Shown here: in pieces, positions 34,635-42,475 of the stretch
How the letters are laid out: each line of letters begins with the position of its first letter
Numbering within the stretch: position 1 is the first letter of the stretch
Assembly: GCF_003122325.1 (NCBI RefSeq)
Contig: NZ_QFBC01000019.1
Location: 62,001 to 126,000 of the forward strand
Direction: 5' to 3'
Length of the DNA: 64,000 nt
Source of the DNA: Rhizobium album
GTDB lineage: Bacteria > Pseudomonadota > Alphaproteobacteria > Rhizobiales > Rhizobiaceae
Program-made: the position numbers and the translations under genes
Notes under the pieces: generated by a model
Seen by the model: the letters and a program-made list of their open reading frames with translations, nothing else
The model's database searches: none
Told to the model about the DNA's origin: nothing

Positions 34635-35018
34635 TCATGCAGGGCCCTGAAACACCGCTTCAACGTTGTTTCCGGCTGGGTCTATGACGAAGGCCGCATA
34701 ATAATTTTCATGATACTTCGGGCGTATGCCCGGTGCGCCGTTGTCCGTTCCGCCGGCCGTCAGGGCAGCGGCATGAAATTCCTCCACCTCTTCGCGGTTC
34801 TTGGCACGAAAGGCCACGTGAACTGGAGTCGGCTCTGGTCCCTGCACCCCGCCGATGAAAAGCTCGACGCGCTCGCGTCCAAAGCCGGCAACACCACCCT
34901 CTTCACGCTCCACATAGAACCTCTTGTTTATGCCCAAGGCCGCGAGGGCCGCTTCGTAGAACCCCTGCGTTTCTTCCAGACGGGTCGTCTTGAGGCTGAC
35001 ATGATCGAAAATGCTCAT
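34635..35018 (-). CDS. VOC family (glyoxalase/dioxygenase-fold) protein
   Basis: 127-aa vicinal-oxygen-chelate protein. The start FDHVSLKTTRLEETQGFYEA has the first metal His, and the second half has TPVHVAFRAKNREEVEEFHA and the C-terminal YYAAFVIDPAGNNVEAV with the closing Glu. The length fits one two-module VOC domain that dimerises. It lies 44 nt after the SDR gene on the same strand, so they are probably co-transcribed. Could act on methylglyoxal-type or aromatic substrates; not decidable. Confidence 0.88.
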   Translation of the reverse strand: MSIFDHVSLKTTRLEETQGFYEAALAALGINKRFYVEREEGGVAGFGRERVELFIGGVQGPEPTPVHVAFRAKNREEVEEFHAAALTAGGTDNGAPGIRPKYHENYYAAFVIDPAGNNVEAVFQGPA

Positions 35019-35062
35019 TCGGGTTTCCTTTCATTTATTGCCTTGATTGTCCGCAGGCCCCG

Positions 35063-35869
35063 TCAGATGGTCGGCAGCATTCCTCCGTCCAGGCGAAGGT
35101 TTGAGCCGGTGATGTAAGCGGCGCGCGGACTGGCGAGGAAGGCGACGGCGTCCGCGATCTCTTCTACTGTGCCAACCCGTCCCATGGGGACGCTCGCGAA
35201 AAGTGGAAGAACTTCCGCTTCTACCTCTTCCCACGGGGCATCCGGCGCAATACCGCGCTGCTGCGCGACCTCGCGGAACTTGCGCTCGAGCTTCTCGCTG
35301 CGGATGGTGCCGGGCGAAACCGTACTTACGGTCACTCCATCGGCCGCAACGGCTTTGGCCATGGAGGCAGACATCGCCAGCATCGCGGCCTTAGCCGCCG
35401 AATAGTCGGGGTTGCCAGCGGGAGGCATCAGCGCGGCGAGGCTGGAAATGTTGATGATCCGTCCCCACCCGGCTTGGCGCATCTGCGGCAGGACCGCCTT
35501 CGCCATTCGCATTGCCGCCAGTACGTTGGCATCATAGGTCGATGCCCATGCACCGACCTCCGTCGTGCTCCAATCCGAGTTACCGGCCGAGCCGCCCGCG
35601 TTGTTGACGAGGATGTCAATGTCTCCAAGGACGCGCACCTCGGCTAGCAGCGCATCGACCTCCGCCTCGTCTGTCAGATCCCCTGTCACGACATGCGCCG
35701 TCCGACCTTCCTGCCCGATTTGCCGCGCCACGGCGTTGGCTTGCCCCCGGTCGCGCCCGTGAACCATCACCGCTGCGCCTTCGCGTGCCAGTCCACGAGC
35801 AATACCGGCGCCGATGCCCTTGCTGCTCCCGGTCACCAGAGCAATCTTGCCGTCGAGATGTAGATTCAT
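35063..35869 (-). CDS. SDR family oxidoreductase
   Basis: 268-aa short-chain dehydrogenase. It has cofactor motif TGSSKGIGAGIARGLA (about residues 13-28), ILVNNAGGSAGN, the Ser in IINISSLAALMP, Tyr-x3-Lys in DYSAAKAAM and the end ITGSNLRLDGGMLPT. The frame extends 44 codons upstream into the divergent HxlR gene. The ATG at 35869 has AAGGAG and fits the family start, so I use it. The adjacent HxlR regulator probably represses it. Confidence 0.9.
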   Translation of the reverse strand: MNLHLDGKIALVTGSSKGIGAGIARGLAREGAAVMVHGRDRGQANAVARQIGQEGRTAHVVTGDLTDEAEVDALLAEVRVLGDIDILVNNAGGSAGNSDWSTTEVGAWASTYDANVLAAMRMAKAVLPQMRQAGWGRIINISSLAALMPPAGNPDYSAAKAAMLAMSASMAKAVAADGVTVSTVSPGTIRSEKLERKFREVAQQRGIAPDAPWEEVEAEVLPLFASVPMGRVGTVEEIADAVAFLASPRAAYITGSNLRLDGGMLPTI

Positions 35870-35911
35870 GGTCGGGCTCCTTTTATGGTGAAGACGTGAT
35901 GTAGGAGCGAC

Positions 35912-36346
35912 ATGATGGACCCCGCAAGAACGCACCAAAAAGTGCCTGTGACCGACCTCGACCGCAGCGCCTGCCTCGGACCGGATGGCGCGGTAATGCA
36001 TGTCACACGGTGCCTAAAGATGATCAGCGGAAGATGGAAACTGCCAATCCTGTTCCGACTTTATGCCGATGGGATGCAGCGCAGCTCTCTGCTCTTGCGC
36101 GACATCTCCGACGTTTCGCAGAAGATGCTGACCCAGCATCTACGCGAACTCGAGGCCGACCGGCTGATCCGGCGGATAGATTTCGGTGAGACTCCTCCTC
36201 GGGTAGAGTACCGCCTGACTGACCGCGGCGAAGCACTGATGCCGGTGCTGCTTGCCGCACGCCAATTCTCGGAGGATCACGATCAAGCGTCTGATCGCGC
36301 TGGGGACCGCTTGCGGGCTCACGGGTCGTTTAGACCCCGTGGATGA
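35912..36346 (+). CDS. HxlR family transcriptional regulator
   Basis: 144-aa winged-helix regulator with the HxlR signature: HVTRCLKMISGRWKLPILFR (residues about 29-48), then DISDVSQKMLTQHLRELEAD (recognition helix) and PPRVEYRLTDRGEALMPVL (wing and dimer helix). AGGAG precedes the start. The last 30 residues (DHDQASDRAGDRLRAHG) do not look like the family and may reflect a small frameshift or rearrangement near the junction with the following region. HxlR proteins often sense electrophiles or aldehydes; the target is probably the divergent SDR. Confidence 0.85.
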   Translation: MMDPARTHQKVPVTDLDRSACLGPDGAVMHVTRCLKMISGRWKLPILFRLYADGMQRSSLLLRDISDVSQKMLTQHLRELEADRLIRRIDFGETPPRVEYRLTDRGEALMPVLLAARQFSEDHDQASDRAGDRLRAHGSFRPRG

Positions 36347-36598
36347 CGTGCTTTGCGAACGGCCACCTGACTATGTCCGGTTGGGCTTTGGAGCGGGGTT
36401 CGGCAGCGCAGAAAAAACCCAATCTTGGTCGCCTGAATGGCGGCTTCATCTTTGTTAGGTAATCGGATTGTCACGGCGGCGAGGATCCGGCTTCCGCCAT
36501 TTTCAGACCTTCATTTGACTCGCAACGAACGGTCGCTCTTTACACCGGGTAATGAACCACCGCCAATCGAAATGAGGGCACAAAGCGGTCATAGCCTC

Positions 36599-36628
36599 GC
36601 TCTTGAAGGGATCTGAACCATCGACCCG
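36599..36628. repeat. Copy B of the 30-bp imperfect repeat (also at 23382)
   Basis: GCTCTTGAAGGGAT, one mismatch, TGAACC, then further matches; 26 of 30 positions agree with copy A, in the same orientation. The two copies bracket 13.2 kb. Confidence 0.45.
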
Positions 36629-36649
36629 TCGATTGTCTTTTTTTGCGCA

Positions 36650-36685
36650 ACCCCTAAACCTTTGAAAGCTGTTATTTTTAGGGGT
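36650..36685. promoter_or_regulatory. 9-bp inverted repeat upstream of the AAA/HNH pair
   Basis: ACCCCTAAA and TTTAGGGGT are perfect complements separated by 18 nt, about 105 nt before the ATPase start. It may be an operator or a leader hairpin. Confidence 0.4.
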
Positions 36686-36791
36686 GCTTCGGGAGTTCGT
36701 GTGAGATATTCCGCGTACTTTCGATCGTTGCCGACGGCTCTTGGCCTCTCACGTTTTTGGTGTAAAACTGAAGCGCCAATAGTTAGTATGG

Positions 36792-38471
36792 ATGATATAT
36801 CGTCACAAAATGCAAATCACAGTCGTTGAACCTCGGAAAGCGCCGCCGCGTTCATTTCCCACCACTTTTGTCCTAAAGAAAGACACCTTCAACGACTACG
36901 GATTTCAGACGCGCTACCAACTCTACCGCGAAAGCTCTGCCTACAAGGAGGAGCCTTTTTTTGTTGGCACCGTCAAAATACTGCGACGCGGTCAAACTGC
37001 TGCAGACGGGCTTCAGATTTCATCCGACATCACTGAGCCGCTTGGAGACAACTATTGTTCGGTCGGGGATTCCCTGGACTACTACGAGCGGTTAAATACC
37101 CTGTCGAGAGATGAGCGTGATGACCTGCTCGCAACGCTGAGGGATGTCGCGGCTAACCCCGCATTGATCGATACTTTCTCTGCTGAAGAAGGATGGACCA
37201 CTTCGCTCTTCAGGGGCAACAGAGAGTGGCAGACGTTTCTCGCTGATGCGACAGCTCTTTATAAGGGGAACTTCGATACTCTATCAGACGTCGATACGGT
37301 TTTCTCCTTTTTTCCACGCAATAGCAGAGATGAAATCAGGTTCGAGCTAAGTGCTCCTCTTCCAGAGTATTACTCCGGACCCTACCGCAGAATTGGGCCT
37401 AAGCGGCAACGCTCTGTGCTGCCAGATCGAATTATGGTTTTGATCGGCCGCAATGGCGCGGGGAAAAGCACTCTCCTCGCGGATATCGCTCACGTGGCTT
37501 TCGCAACGCCCGAGCAACGTTTGCGGAAAAGCGTTCGGCAGAAAGGGCAGCTTGACCCGAACGGTATCGGCTTTTTGCGTGTAATAACAATTTCCTACAG
37601 CGCCTTTGACAGCTTCACGCTTCCTGGAGTGTCAGACGCTGATTTCGTACAAATCGCCAATGACGTGACGAAAGGGGAAGGTCGGTTCGTCTATTGCGGG
37701 CTCCGAGATATCGCCGCCGAAGCCAAGCATGACCTAGAAGCTCGGGAACACGATGATGAGCAGATTGGCCCGATCAAGGACCCGGCGCGTCGACACACGA
37801 CCGCCCTAAAGTCGGTCGATCAACTGGCCGACGAGTACGAGCGGTTATTGGCAAGCGTCAATGCGTCGCCCGAAAAACGGACTTTGCTCGATGCTGCAAT
37901 GCAGCCGCTCGCCGCTGATCCGTCTTTCGCAGGCTTGGATCTCGACGAAGCACTTGGGACAACAACCGGGCGTGAGTTGTTTTTGAGATGGAGCACCGGG
38001 CACAAGATTGCGCTTCACGTAATCCTTTCCCTCGTCACGCACGTCTCGCGTAATGCTCTCGTCCTATTCGACGAACCGGAAATGCATCTCCATCCTCCGC
38101 TTACAGCTGCGTTGATGCATGCTGTCCGTATTGTGCTGATGGAGACAAACGCGTTTTGCATTGTTGCGACTCATTCTCCGGTTGTACTGCAGGAGACTCT
38201 CGCTCGACACGTTAGGTTCATCGAACGCACGGACGACGAGATTAGCGTGTCCGAACCGACAAGAGAGACTTTCGGCGAGAACGTTGGTCTGCTCTCCTAC
38301 GACGCCTTTGGCCTGACGGCCGCCGCGACCGATTTCCATGAAACCTTGGATCTTTTGGTCCGAAGCGGCGAGGAATTTTCCGAGATAGAGGCGCTCTTTA
38401 CAAACGGTCTGAGCAGTCAAGCGCGTGCCTATGTTTTGGCGAAGCTCGCATCAAAGGACAAGCCGGCGTGA
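36792..38471 (+). CDS. AAA/ABC-type ATPase of a Septu-like defence pair
   Basis: 559-aa SMC/ABC-related ATPase (AAA_21-like). Walker A is MVLIGRNGAGKSTLLADIA near residues 216-234. A long insertion precedes the signature-like region ELFLRWSTGHKIALHVILSL, then Walker B ALVLFDEPEMHLHPPL (about 424) and the switch His in CIVATHSPVVLQE. This is the pattern of PtuA/OLD-type defence ATPases. Its stop overlaps the start of an HNH nuclease gene (GTGA), matching Septu PtuA-PtuB order. A second ATG at 36810 is an alternative start, and neither has a strong ribosome-binding site. The first 200 residues are not recognised. Confidence 0.82.
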   Translation: MIYRHKMQITVVEPRKAPPRSFPTTFVLKKDTFNDYGFQTRYQLYRESSAYKEEPFFVGTVKILRRGQTAADGLQISSDITEPLGDNYCSVGDSLDYYERLNTLSRDERDDLLATLRDVAANPALIDTFSAEEGWTTSLFRGNREWQTFLADATALYKGNFDTLSDVDTVFSFFPRNSRDEIRFELSAPLPEYYSGPYRRIGPKRQRSVLPDRIMVLIGRNGAGKSTLLADIAHVAFATPEQRLRKSVRQKGQLDPNGIGFLRVITISYSAFDSFTLPGVSDADFVQIANDVTKGEGRFVYCGLRDIAAEAKHDLEAREHDDEQIGPIKDPARRHTTALKSVDQLADEYERLLASVNASPEKRTLLDAAMQPLAADPSFAGLDLDEALGTTTGRELFLRWSTGHKIALHVILSLVTHVSRNALVLFDEPEMHLHPPLTAALMHAVRIVLMETNAFCIVATHSPVVLQETLARHVRFIERTDDEISVSEPTRETFGENVGLLSYDAFGLTAAATDFHETLDLLVRSGEEFSEIEALFTNGLSSQARAYVLAKLASKDKPA

Positions 38472-39358
38472 AAAATCTGCAGTTGCCGTCTCGTGCAGAG
38501 GTACGAGCTGATCTCGAAAAGGCACTTTCCAACTACCAATATCGCAATCAAACAAGGGGCTATCAAGCAACAGCGGCCGAGATCGATGGGTTAATGGCAA
38601 TTTACGACATCTACGATGTGGCCCTAGGCGCCCCCTCGTCTACCCTAGAGGGGTTGACGCTAGGTGAAGACTTGCGCGCAGCCACTTACAACGCTTTTGA
38701 TCAGCTAACCGACCGGCGTCGGCTTGCTTACATTCGCAAAGCGCTGAAGCATAATGTTGACCGCTGCCCCATCTGCGGGATCTCCCCTGCGTGGGAATTA
38801 GATCATTTTCTTCCGCGCTCGAAATACAATCCGCTATCAATCTATCGAAGAAACCTGATCCCACTCTGTCACGATTGCAACAATATCAAGTCCGATCGAA
38901 CCGGCGACGATGATGCGGCAAACTTCGTGCACGCATATTTCGATGCGCTTCCGGATCTCGACCTGATAAATGCGACCGCGACGATTGCTGGCGACGCTCT
39001 CACTATTGAGTTTCAAGTCACAGACGACGATCAGGTTGACGCGATATTGCTTGGCAAACTTCGATATCAGCTTGGAAAGTTGAGATTGCCCGAGCGGTTT
39101 ACGCGCGAAATCAACAATTACCTTTCGAGCCACACTCAAAGCCTTCACCTCCTTTGGCAGGTGAAGGGTGAGACTGGTGTGCGCCTTTTCCTTGATCGGC
39201 AAATCATAACGGAAACGGCAAACCACCACCGAAACGACTGGAGGGTGGCGACGCTTAGGGCGCTGGCGAACCATGCCGACTTTTGCAATGGGGCATTTCA
39301 ACAAGTGTTACCGCTCCCGCCCGAACTGCACGGAGCGCTTGCAATCGCTTTCGTCTAG
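38468..39358 (+). CDS. HNH endonuclease of a Septu-like pair
   Basis: 296-aa nuclease with a full HNH/zinc centre: C100-x2-C103, D112-H113 (ELDHFLPRSKYNP), Asn in YRRNLIPLC, C134-x2-C137 and the final Asn-x2-Lys (NNIKSD). Both Cys pairs are present, so the structural zinc site is intact. GTG start overlapping the ATPase stop by 4 nt shows translational coupling. It is larger than typical PtuB, and the C-terminal half (about residues 160-296) is unassigned. With the ATPase it probably cuts DNA or RNA on phage sensing. Confidence 0.83.
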   Translation: MKNLQLPSRAEVRADLEKALSNYQYRNQTRGYQATAAEIDGLMAIYDIYDVALGAPSSTLEGLTLGEDLRAATYNAFDQLTDRRRLAYIRKALKHNVDRCPICGISPAWELDHFLPRSKYNPLSIYRRNLIPLCHDCNNIKSDRTGDDDAANFVHAYFDALPDLDLINATATIAGDALTIEFQVTDDDQVDAILLGKLRYQLGKLRLPERFTREINNYLSSHTQSLHLLWQVKGETGVRLFLDRQIITETANHHRNDWRVATLRALANHADFCNGAFQQVLPLPPELHGALAIAFV

Positions 39359-39724
39359 GAAGGACACTTGGCTTGCCGGGATATCCTTCGGCTTCCCGCC
39401 TGCCTTTCTTCAGATTTTAATCCAGGGGCCCCACCCCTGTCCCCTTTAAAACCCCAGAAGCACGTCGAGCACAGCGGAGTACGGCCAGCACCGGATTACT
39501 CGGAGCACACCGAAAAGAATTTAAGCCATTGAAATAAAGTGCGAACTTTAGGATTTCTGCGCGGTTTCGCGCAATATAGATGTTTCCTGAGCGCTAAATC
39601 AGGCGTATAGAGATTGCCTAATCGCCGGCTTCGCCATATTGTATCGCGCGGAGCTGGGCGTATCGTATCCTTGTCTTCGACGCCAGGCTGGATCACTGTC
39701 GGCGCTATCGAAAAGGAGATAGGC
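39359..39724. other. Intergenic region
   Basis: 366 nt. It holds a possible terminator CAGGGG-cccca-CCCCTG (39423-39439) for the HNH gene and a TGCGCG-gttt-CGCGCA hairpin near 39556-39571. Otherwise AT-richer sequence, likely carrying the promoter of the next gene. Confidence 0.4.
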
Positions 39725-40363
39725 ATGGCGAATGGCAGGCAGGCGAGTGCGAAGCGCCTCAAGATGGCGGACCGGGCACAGCAGCAGATGGAAGTTCATT
39801 TCCCCGGATTTAATCCGGCATGGATCTGGACGCGGAAAACAAACGACGGCTTCTTCACTGTCCCGCGAACGCTCCCGATCGTGATGCAGATCATCGATGC
39901 GCAGACAAAGGGCCAACCCGCAGGACACACACTCTTTTGTTTGTGGGCACGATCGCCTGACCACCCTGTTATCACCATCGAAAATCCCGCCACATTTGCG
40001 GCAGAAGCAGGTTTCATTGGTGAGCGTGCTGTAGACACATGGCGCAAACGTATGCGCCAACTCAGGGACCTTTGGTTCATTCGGACTAAGCCAGGCGCCA
40101 CCGGAGAGTTTCACTATGTCCTGTTGATCAACCCGAATGCCACTGTCGAATGGCTGCGAACCCAAAACCGCGTTCAGGACCTGCTTTATTCGAGATTTGT
40201 AGATCGAATGATGGAAGTCGGTGCCTACGGTGAGATTGAAGCAGTTCGGGAAGTTTGGAAGGCGGAGGAAATGGCGAGGCAGGCTGCAGCGGCCGCTGCA
40301 AGTGCGGCGGCCGCAGTACCGGTTCCCCCTCCTCCTTCGGCAAACAAGGAACCGGCAGAATGA
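39725..40363 (+). CDS. Conserved hypothetical protein, possible winged-helix
   Basis: 212-aa protein, no named family. It starts after a clear AAAAGGAG site. The centre carries FPGFNPAWIWTRKTNDGFFT, then a region suggesting a winged helix: VPRTLPIVMQIIDAQTKGQP, ITIENPATFAAEAGF, VDTWRKRMRQLRDLWFIRTK, EFHYVLLINPN. The C-terminal tail is rich in Ala and Pro (about residues 185-212). Similar proteins occur on rhizobial and sphingomonad plasmids. It overlaps the next gene by 4 nt. DNA binding is inferred from the fold pattern only. Confidence 0.72.
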   Translation: MANGRQASAKRLKMADRAQQQMEVHFPGFNPAWIWTRKTNDGFFTVPRTLPIVMQIIDAQTKGQPAGHTLFCLWARSPDHPVITIENPATFAAEAGFIGERAVDTWRKRMRQLRDLWFIRTKPGATGEFHYVLLINPNATVEWLRTQNRVQDLLYSRFVDRMMEVGAYGEIEAVREVWKAEEMARQAAAAAASAAAAVPVPPPPSANKEPAE

Positions 40364-40551
40364 GTTGGTTTTCTGTTCTTTCGCGAATGCCGGTTCTCCC
40401 CGTCGCAATGCCCATCGCAATTGTGGCCGCGATTTGGATCGCCGCGGTATACGGCTATCGTCTGGAGATCGATGCGATCGGGCTTCGCTTTGATAAGCCG
40501 GTTGTCAGCTCATCTGTAAAGGCGATCGCAATCAATCGGGTCCAGCCTTGA
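40360..40551 (+). CDS. Small membrane protein coupled to the upstream gene
   Basis: 63-aa protein whose ATG overlaps the upstream stop (ATGA). One transmembrane helix (LPVAMPIAIVAAIWIAAVYGY, about residues 13-32) is followed by a short soluble tail (LEIDAIGLRFDKPVV). Coding is supported by the coupling and by a sensible hydrophobic pattern. Partner of the 212-aa protein; function unknown. Confidence 0.6.
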   Translation: MSWFSVLSRMPVLPVAMPIAIVAAIWIAAVYGYRLEIDAIGLRFDKPVVSSSVKAIAINRVQP

Positions 40552-40791
40552 GCCTATTAAACGAATGTCGATTTCGACGGGAAACCTGTCGGTCGGAGCG
40601 GCCTCGGTTGCGAAATCGACCTGAACTAGTTGTTGCCGACTAAGGGTAGCTAGATTTGGCTCAGTTTCCCGATTCGCGAGAACGACCAGCTTCCGATTAG
40701 CTGAAAGTTCAACCTGAGCTGCAACTGCTTCCTCCGCAAACCACTGTTCGTGAAAACTGCACCAATCAGGCCCTACATCTGCGTCTGGCAA
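40510..40791 (-). pseudogene. Possible degraded or orphan coding frame
   Basis: A minus-strand frame, open without an ATG from about 40880 and with a TTG at 40791, reads protein-like (GPDWCSFHEQWFAEEAVAAQ; KLVVLANRETEPNLATLSRQ). It overlaps the 3' end of the small membrane-protein gene. No ribosome-binding site is seen. A gene remnant is more likely than an active gene. The rest of the 40552-41176 gap contains nothing I can support. Confidence 0.25.
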
Positions 40792-41176
40792 TGTAGCAAA
40801 CGAGCGCGATGATTGTGAGCGGGCGGTGGCTTCAACGTATCCATGGTAAAGACATTCAGGAATAATTCAACTCGGCCGTCGCTATACCAAACACCAAGCA
40901 TTTAAATCGAGACGACGTCACCTCTCGACAATGTGGGAAACAACATCGATCGATGTCACTGCCGCTTGGCAACGCCTGTGGGATTAGCCCCCGCGATCGT
41001 TCGTCGCGATTCATTACCCGCGACGTTTCCGCGGCCATTCGAGCACGGCCACGCGCCCTGCCGATTTATCGGCATGTCCGTCGAACCGAGGAAGCATACC
41101 TTTCTCATCTCGCGGATGGTGCACCGAAAAATTCGAGCGGCACGACTTGGCGTTGCAACCTTTCCACGGAGACGAT

Positions 41177-42475
41177 ATGCAGTCCTTGGGAGAGGGCAAA
41201 GTGCTACCAAAAATCCGGCTGCTGCAGATTGGCGACGTTCATCTTGTGTCGAACGCTGGCAACAAGGCCTTCGTGGACGACAAGGACACTACGTTTCCGC
41301 TGAATCTGAAGAACATCATCTCGCGAAGCCCGATTAAGACCGTTTTTCGTCGCATCTTCGAGATCATCAATGAACAGAATATCGACGCGGTCCTGTTCAT
41401 GGGCGACCTCACCGACTACGGCAAGCTCGACGGCTATGCGGCCTGTTCGAACTACATTGCAAGCGCGCTGCAGATAGGCTCGAAGGGCCTTTACCGCGAC
41501 ATCCCTGTCGGCATCGTTCCCGGCAACCATGACATCAACCGCGACTTGGCCCGCAAGCCCGGCATCAGCACGAAGTTCACCCCCCTGGCGGAGGCCTTGA
41601 CCAATGCGGGACTTCCGGCCCTGCCGATCAGCAAGGCGATGCACCGCTCGGTTGTGAAAAACAATGCGCGGATCGAGCTCTTTCTTCTCAACAGCTGCTG
41701 GGGCTGCGGTGAAGAAAGCTACATTCCCCCCGAGTTCCGTGGCCAGATCGCCGCGGCGATTGAAGCCGTTATGAGCGGGCCGGATTCCGACACGGCCATC
41801 CGCGCCTATTACGATCGCCAACTCGACACGCCGGCGATCTCGGAGGAAACGATCGAGAGCGTTGTTACGAAAATGGAATCCCTGTCCGGTGCTTCTATGC
41901 CGGTGCTCGTCGCCCACCACAATCTGCTGCCGCAGCGACGGCCGCGGCTTGCACCCTATACCGAGCTCGTCAACGGCGGCGCATTGCGCGGCGCGCTCGG
42001 CGAGCTCGGACGGCCAGTGATCTACCTGCATGGTCACATCCACGAGGATCCCGTTGAAGTCCTGCAGCTTCCTGGAGGGTTCCCCGTGGTCTCGATTAGC
42101 TCCCCAGATATTCCAAAGGGCTTCAACCTGGTCGACATACTCTTCGGAGAAAACGCGGTCCCACTTGCCTGTCACATAATTCCTTACAGGGTCGACAAGT
42201 CAGGAATCCTGAAGCGAGAGCCAACGATATCGATTGCCCTAAACAACGGACGCAAACGCAGTTCCGACCGCAACACCGGTATCCTTTATGGAAAGGTCCT
42301 TGAGGCCGGCCAAGTCTATTGGCCAGAATTGACCAGGCAGTTCCTCGACGAGGCCCACGGAATGGATGAAGAGCGTCTGACGATCATCGTCGAACAGTTG
42401 CAAGCCGAAGGCAGCATTACGATCGATAATTATGATCTGTCGCCGGCACATTGGATTTTGAGGGCGGAGAAGTAG
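41177..42475 (+). CDS. Calcineurin-like metallophosphoesterase (cassette gene 1)
   Basis: 432-aa phosphoesterase with all metal-site motifs: IGDVH (D20, H22), FMGDLTDYG, VPGNHDIN, AHHN and LHGHIHED. The catalytic domain fills residues 10-330. The C-terminal roughly 100 residues contain a winged-helix-like end (DEERLTIIVEQLQAEGSITI). Such enzymes cleave phosphodiesters, nucleotides or nucleic acids with two metals. The start follows GGAG at 41177; a TTG ten codons earlier is open. Its stop directly abuts the ATPase start with no gap, so both are co-translated. In this context it may be the effector or an off-switch of a defence module. Confidence 0.86.
   Translation: MQSLGEGKVLPKIRLLQIGDVHLVSNAGNKAFVDDKDTTFPLNLKNIISRSPIKTVFRRIFEIINEQNIDAVLFMGDLTDYGKLDGYAACSNYIASALQIGSKGLYRDIPVGIVPGNHDINRDLARKPGISTKFTPLAEALTNAGLPALPISKAMHRSVVKNNARIELFLLNSCWGCGEESYIPPEFRGQIAAAIEAVMSGPDSDTAIRAYYDRQLDTPAISEETIESVVTKMESLSGASMPVLVAHHNLLPQRRPRLAPYTELVNGGALRGALGELGRPVIYLHGHIHEDPVEVLQLPGGFPVVSISSPDIPKGFNLVDILFGENAVPLACHIIPYRVDKSGILKREPTISIALNNGRKRSSDRNTGILYGKVLEAGQVYWPELTRQFLDEAHGMDEERLTIIVEQLQAEGSITIDNYDLSPAHWILRAEK

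Larger units (their letters stand above)
36347..36791. other. Junction region before the defence genes
   Basis: 445 nt without a credible gene and visibly more AT-rich than the preceding sequence. It contains repeat copy B (36599-36628) and a 9-bp inverted repeat (36650-36685). It probably marks the edge of a transferred block. Confidence 0.45.

Noticed and set aside
36599-36628. tRNA gene suspected from the T-arm-like sequence
   Set aside because: No anticodon or D arm can be drawn and the T stem does not pair; kept only as a repeat.
36792-39358. Retron-associated Septu
   Set aside because: No reverse transcriptase gene and no msr-msd-like structured RNA nearby.
40933-41337. 134-codon plus-strand frame before the phosphoesterase
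   Set aside because: Arg-rich, overlaps the phosphoesterase start, no motif; a second overlapping frame at 40953 is just as open.
41204-42175. 323-codon minus-strand frame
   Set aside because: Antisense to the metallophosphoesterase, whose motifs are complete in the plus frame.
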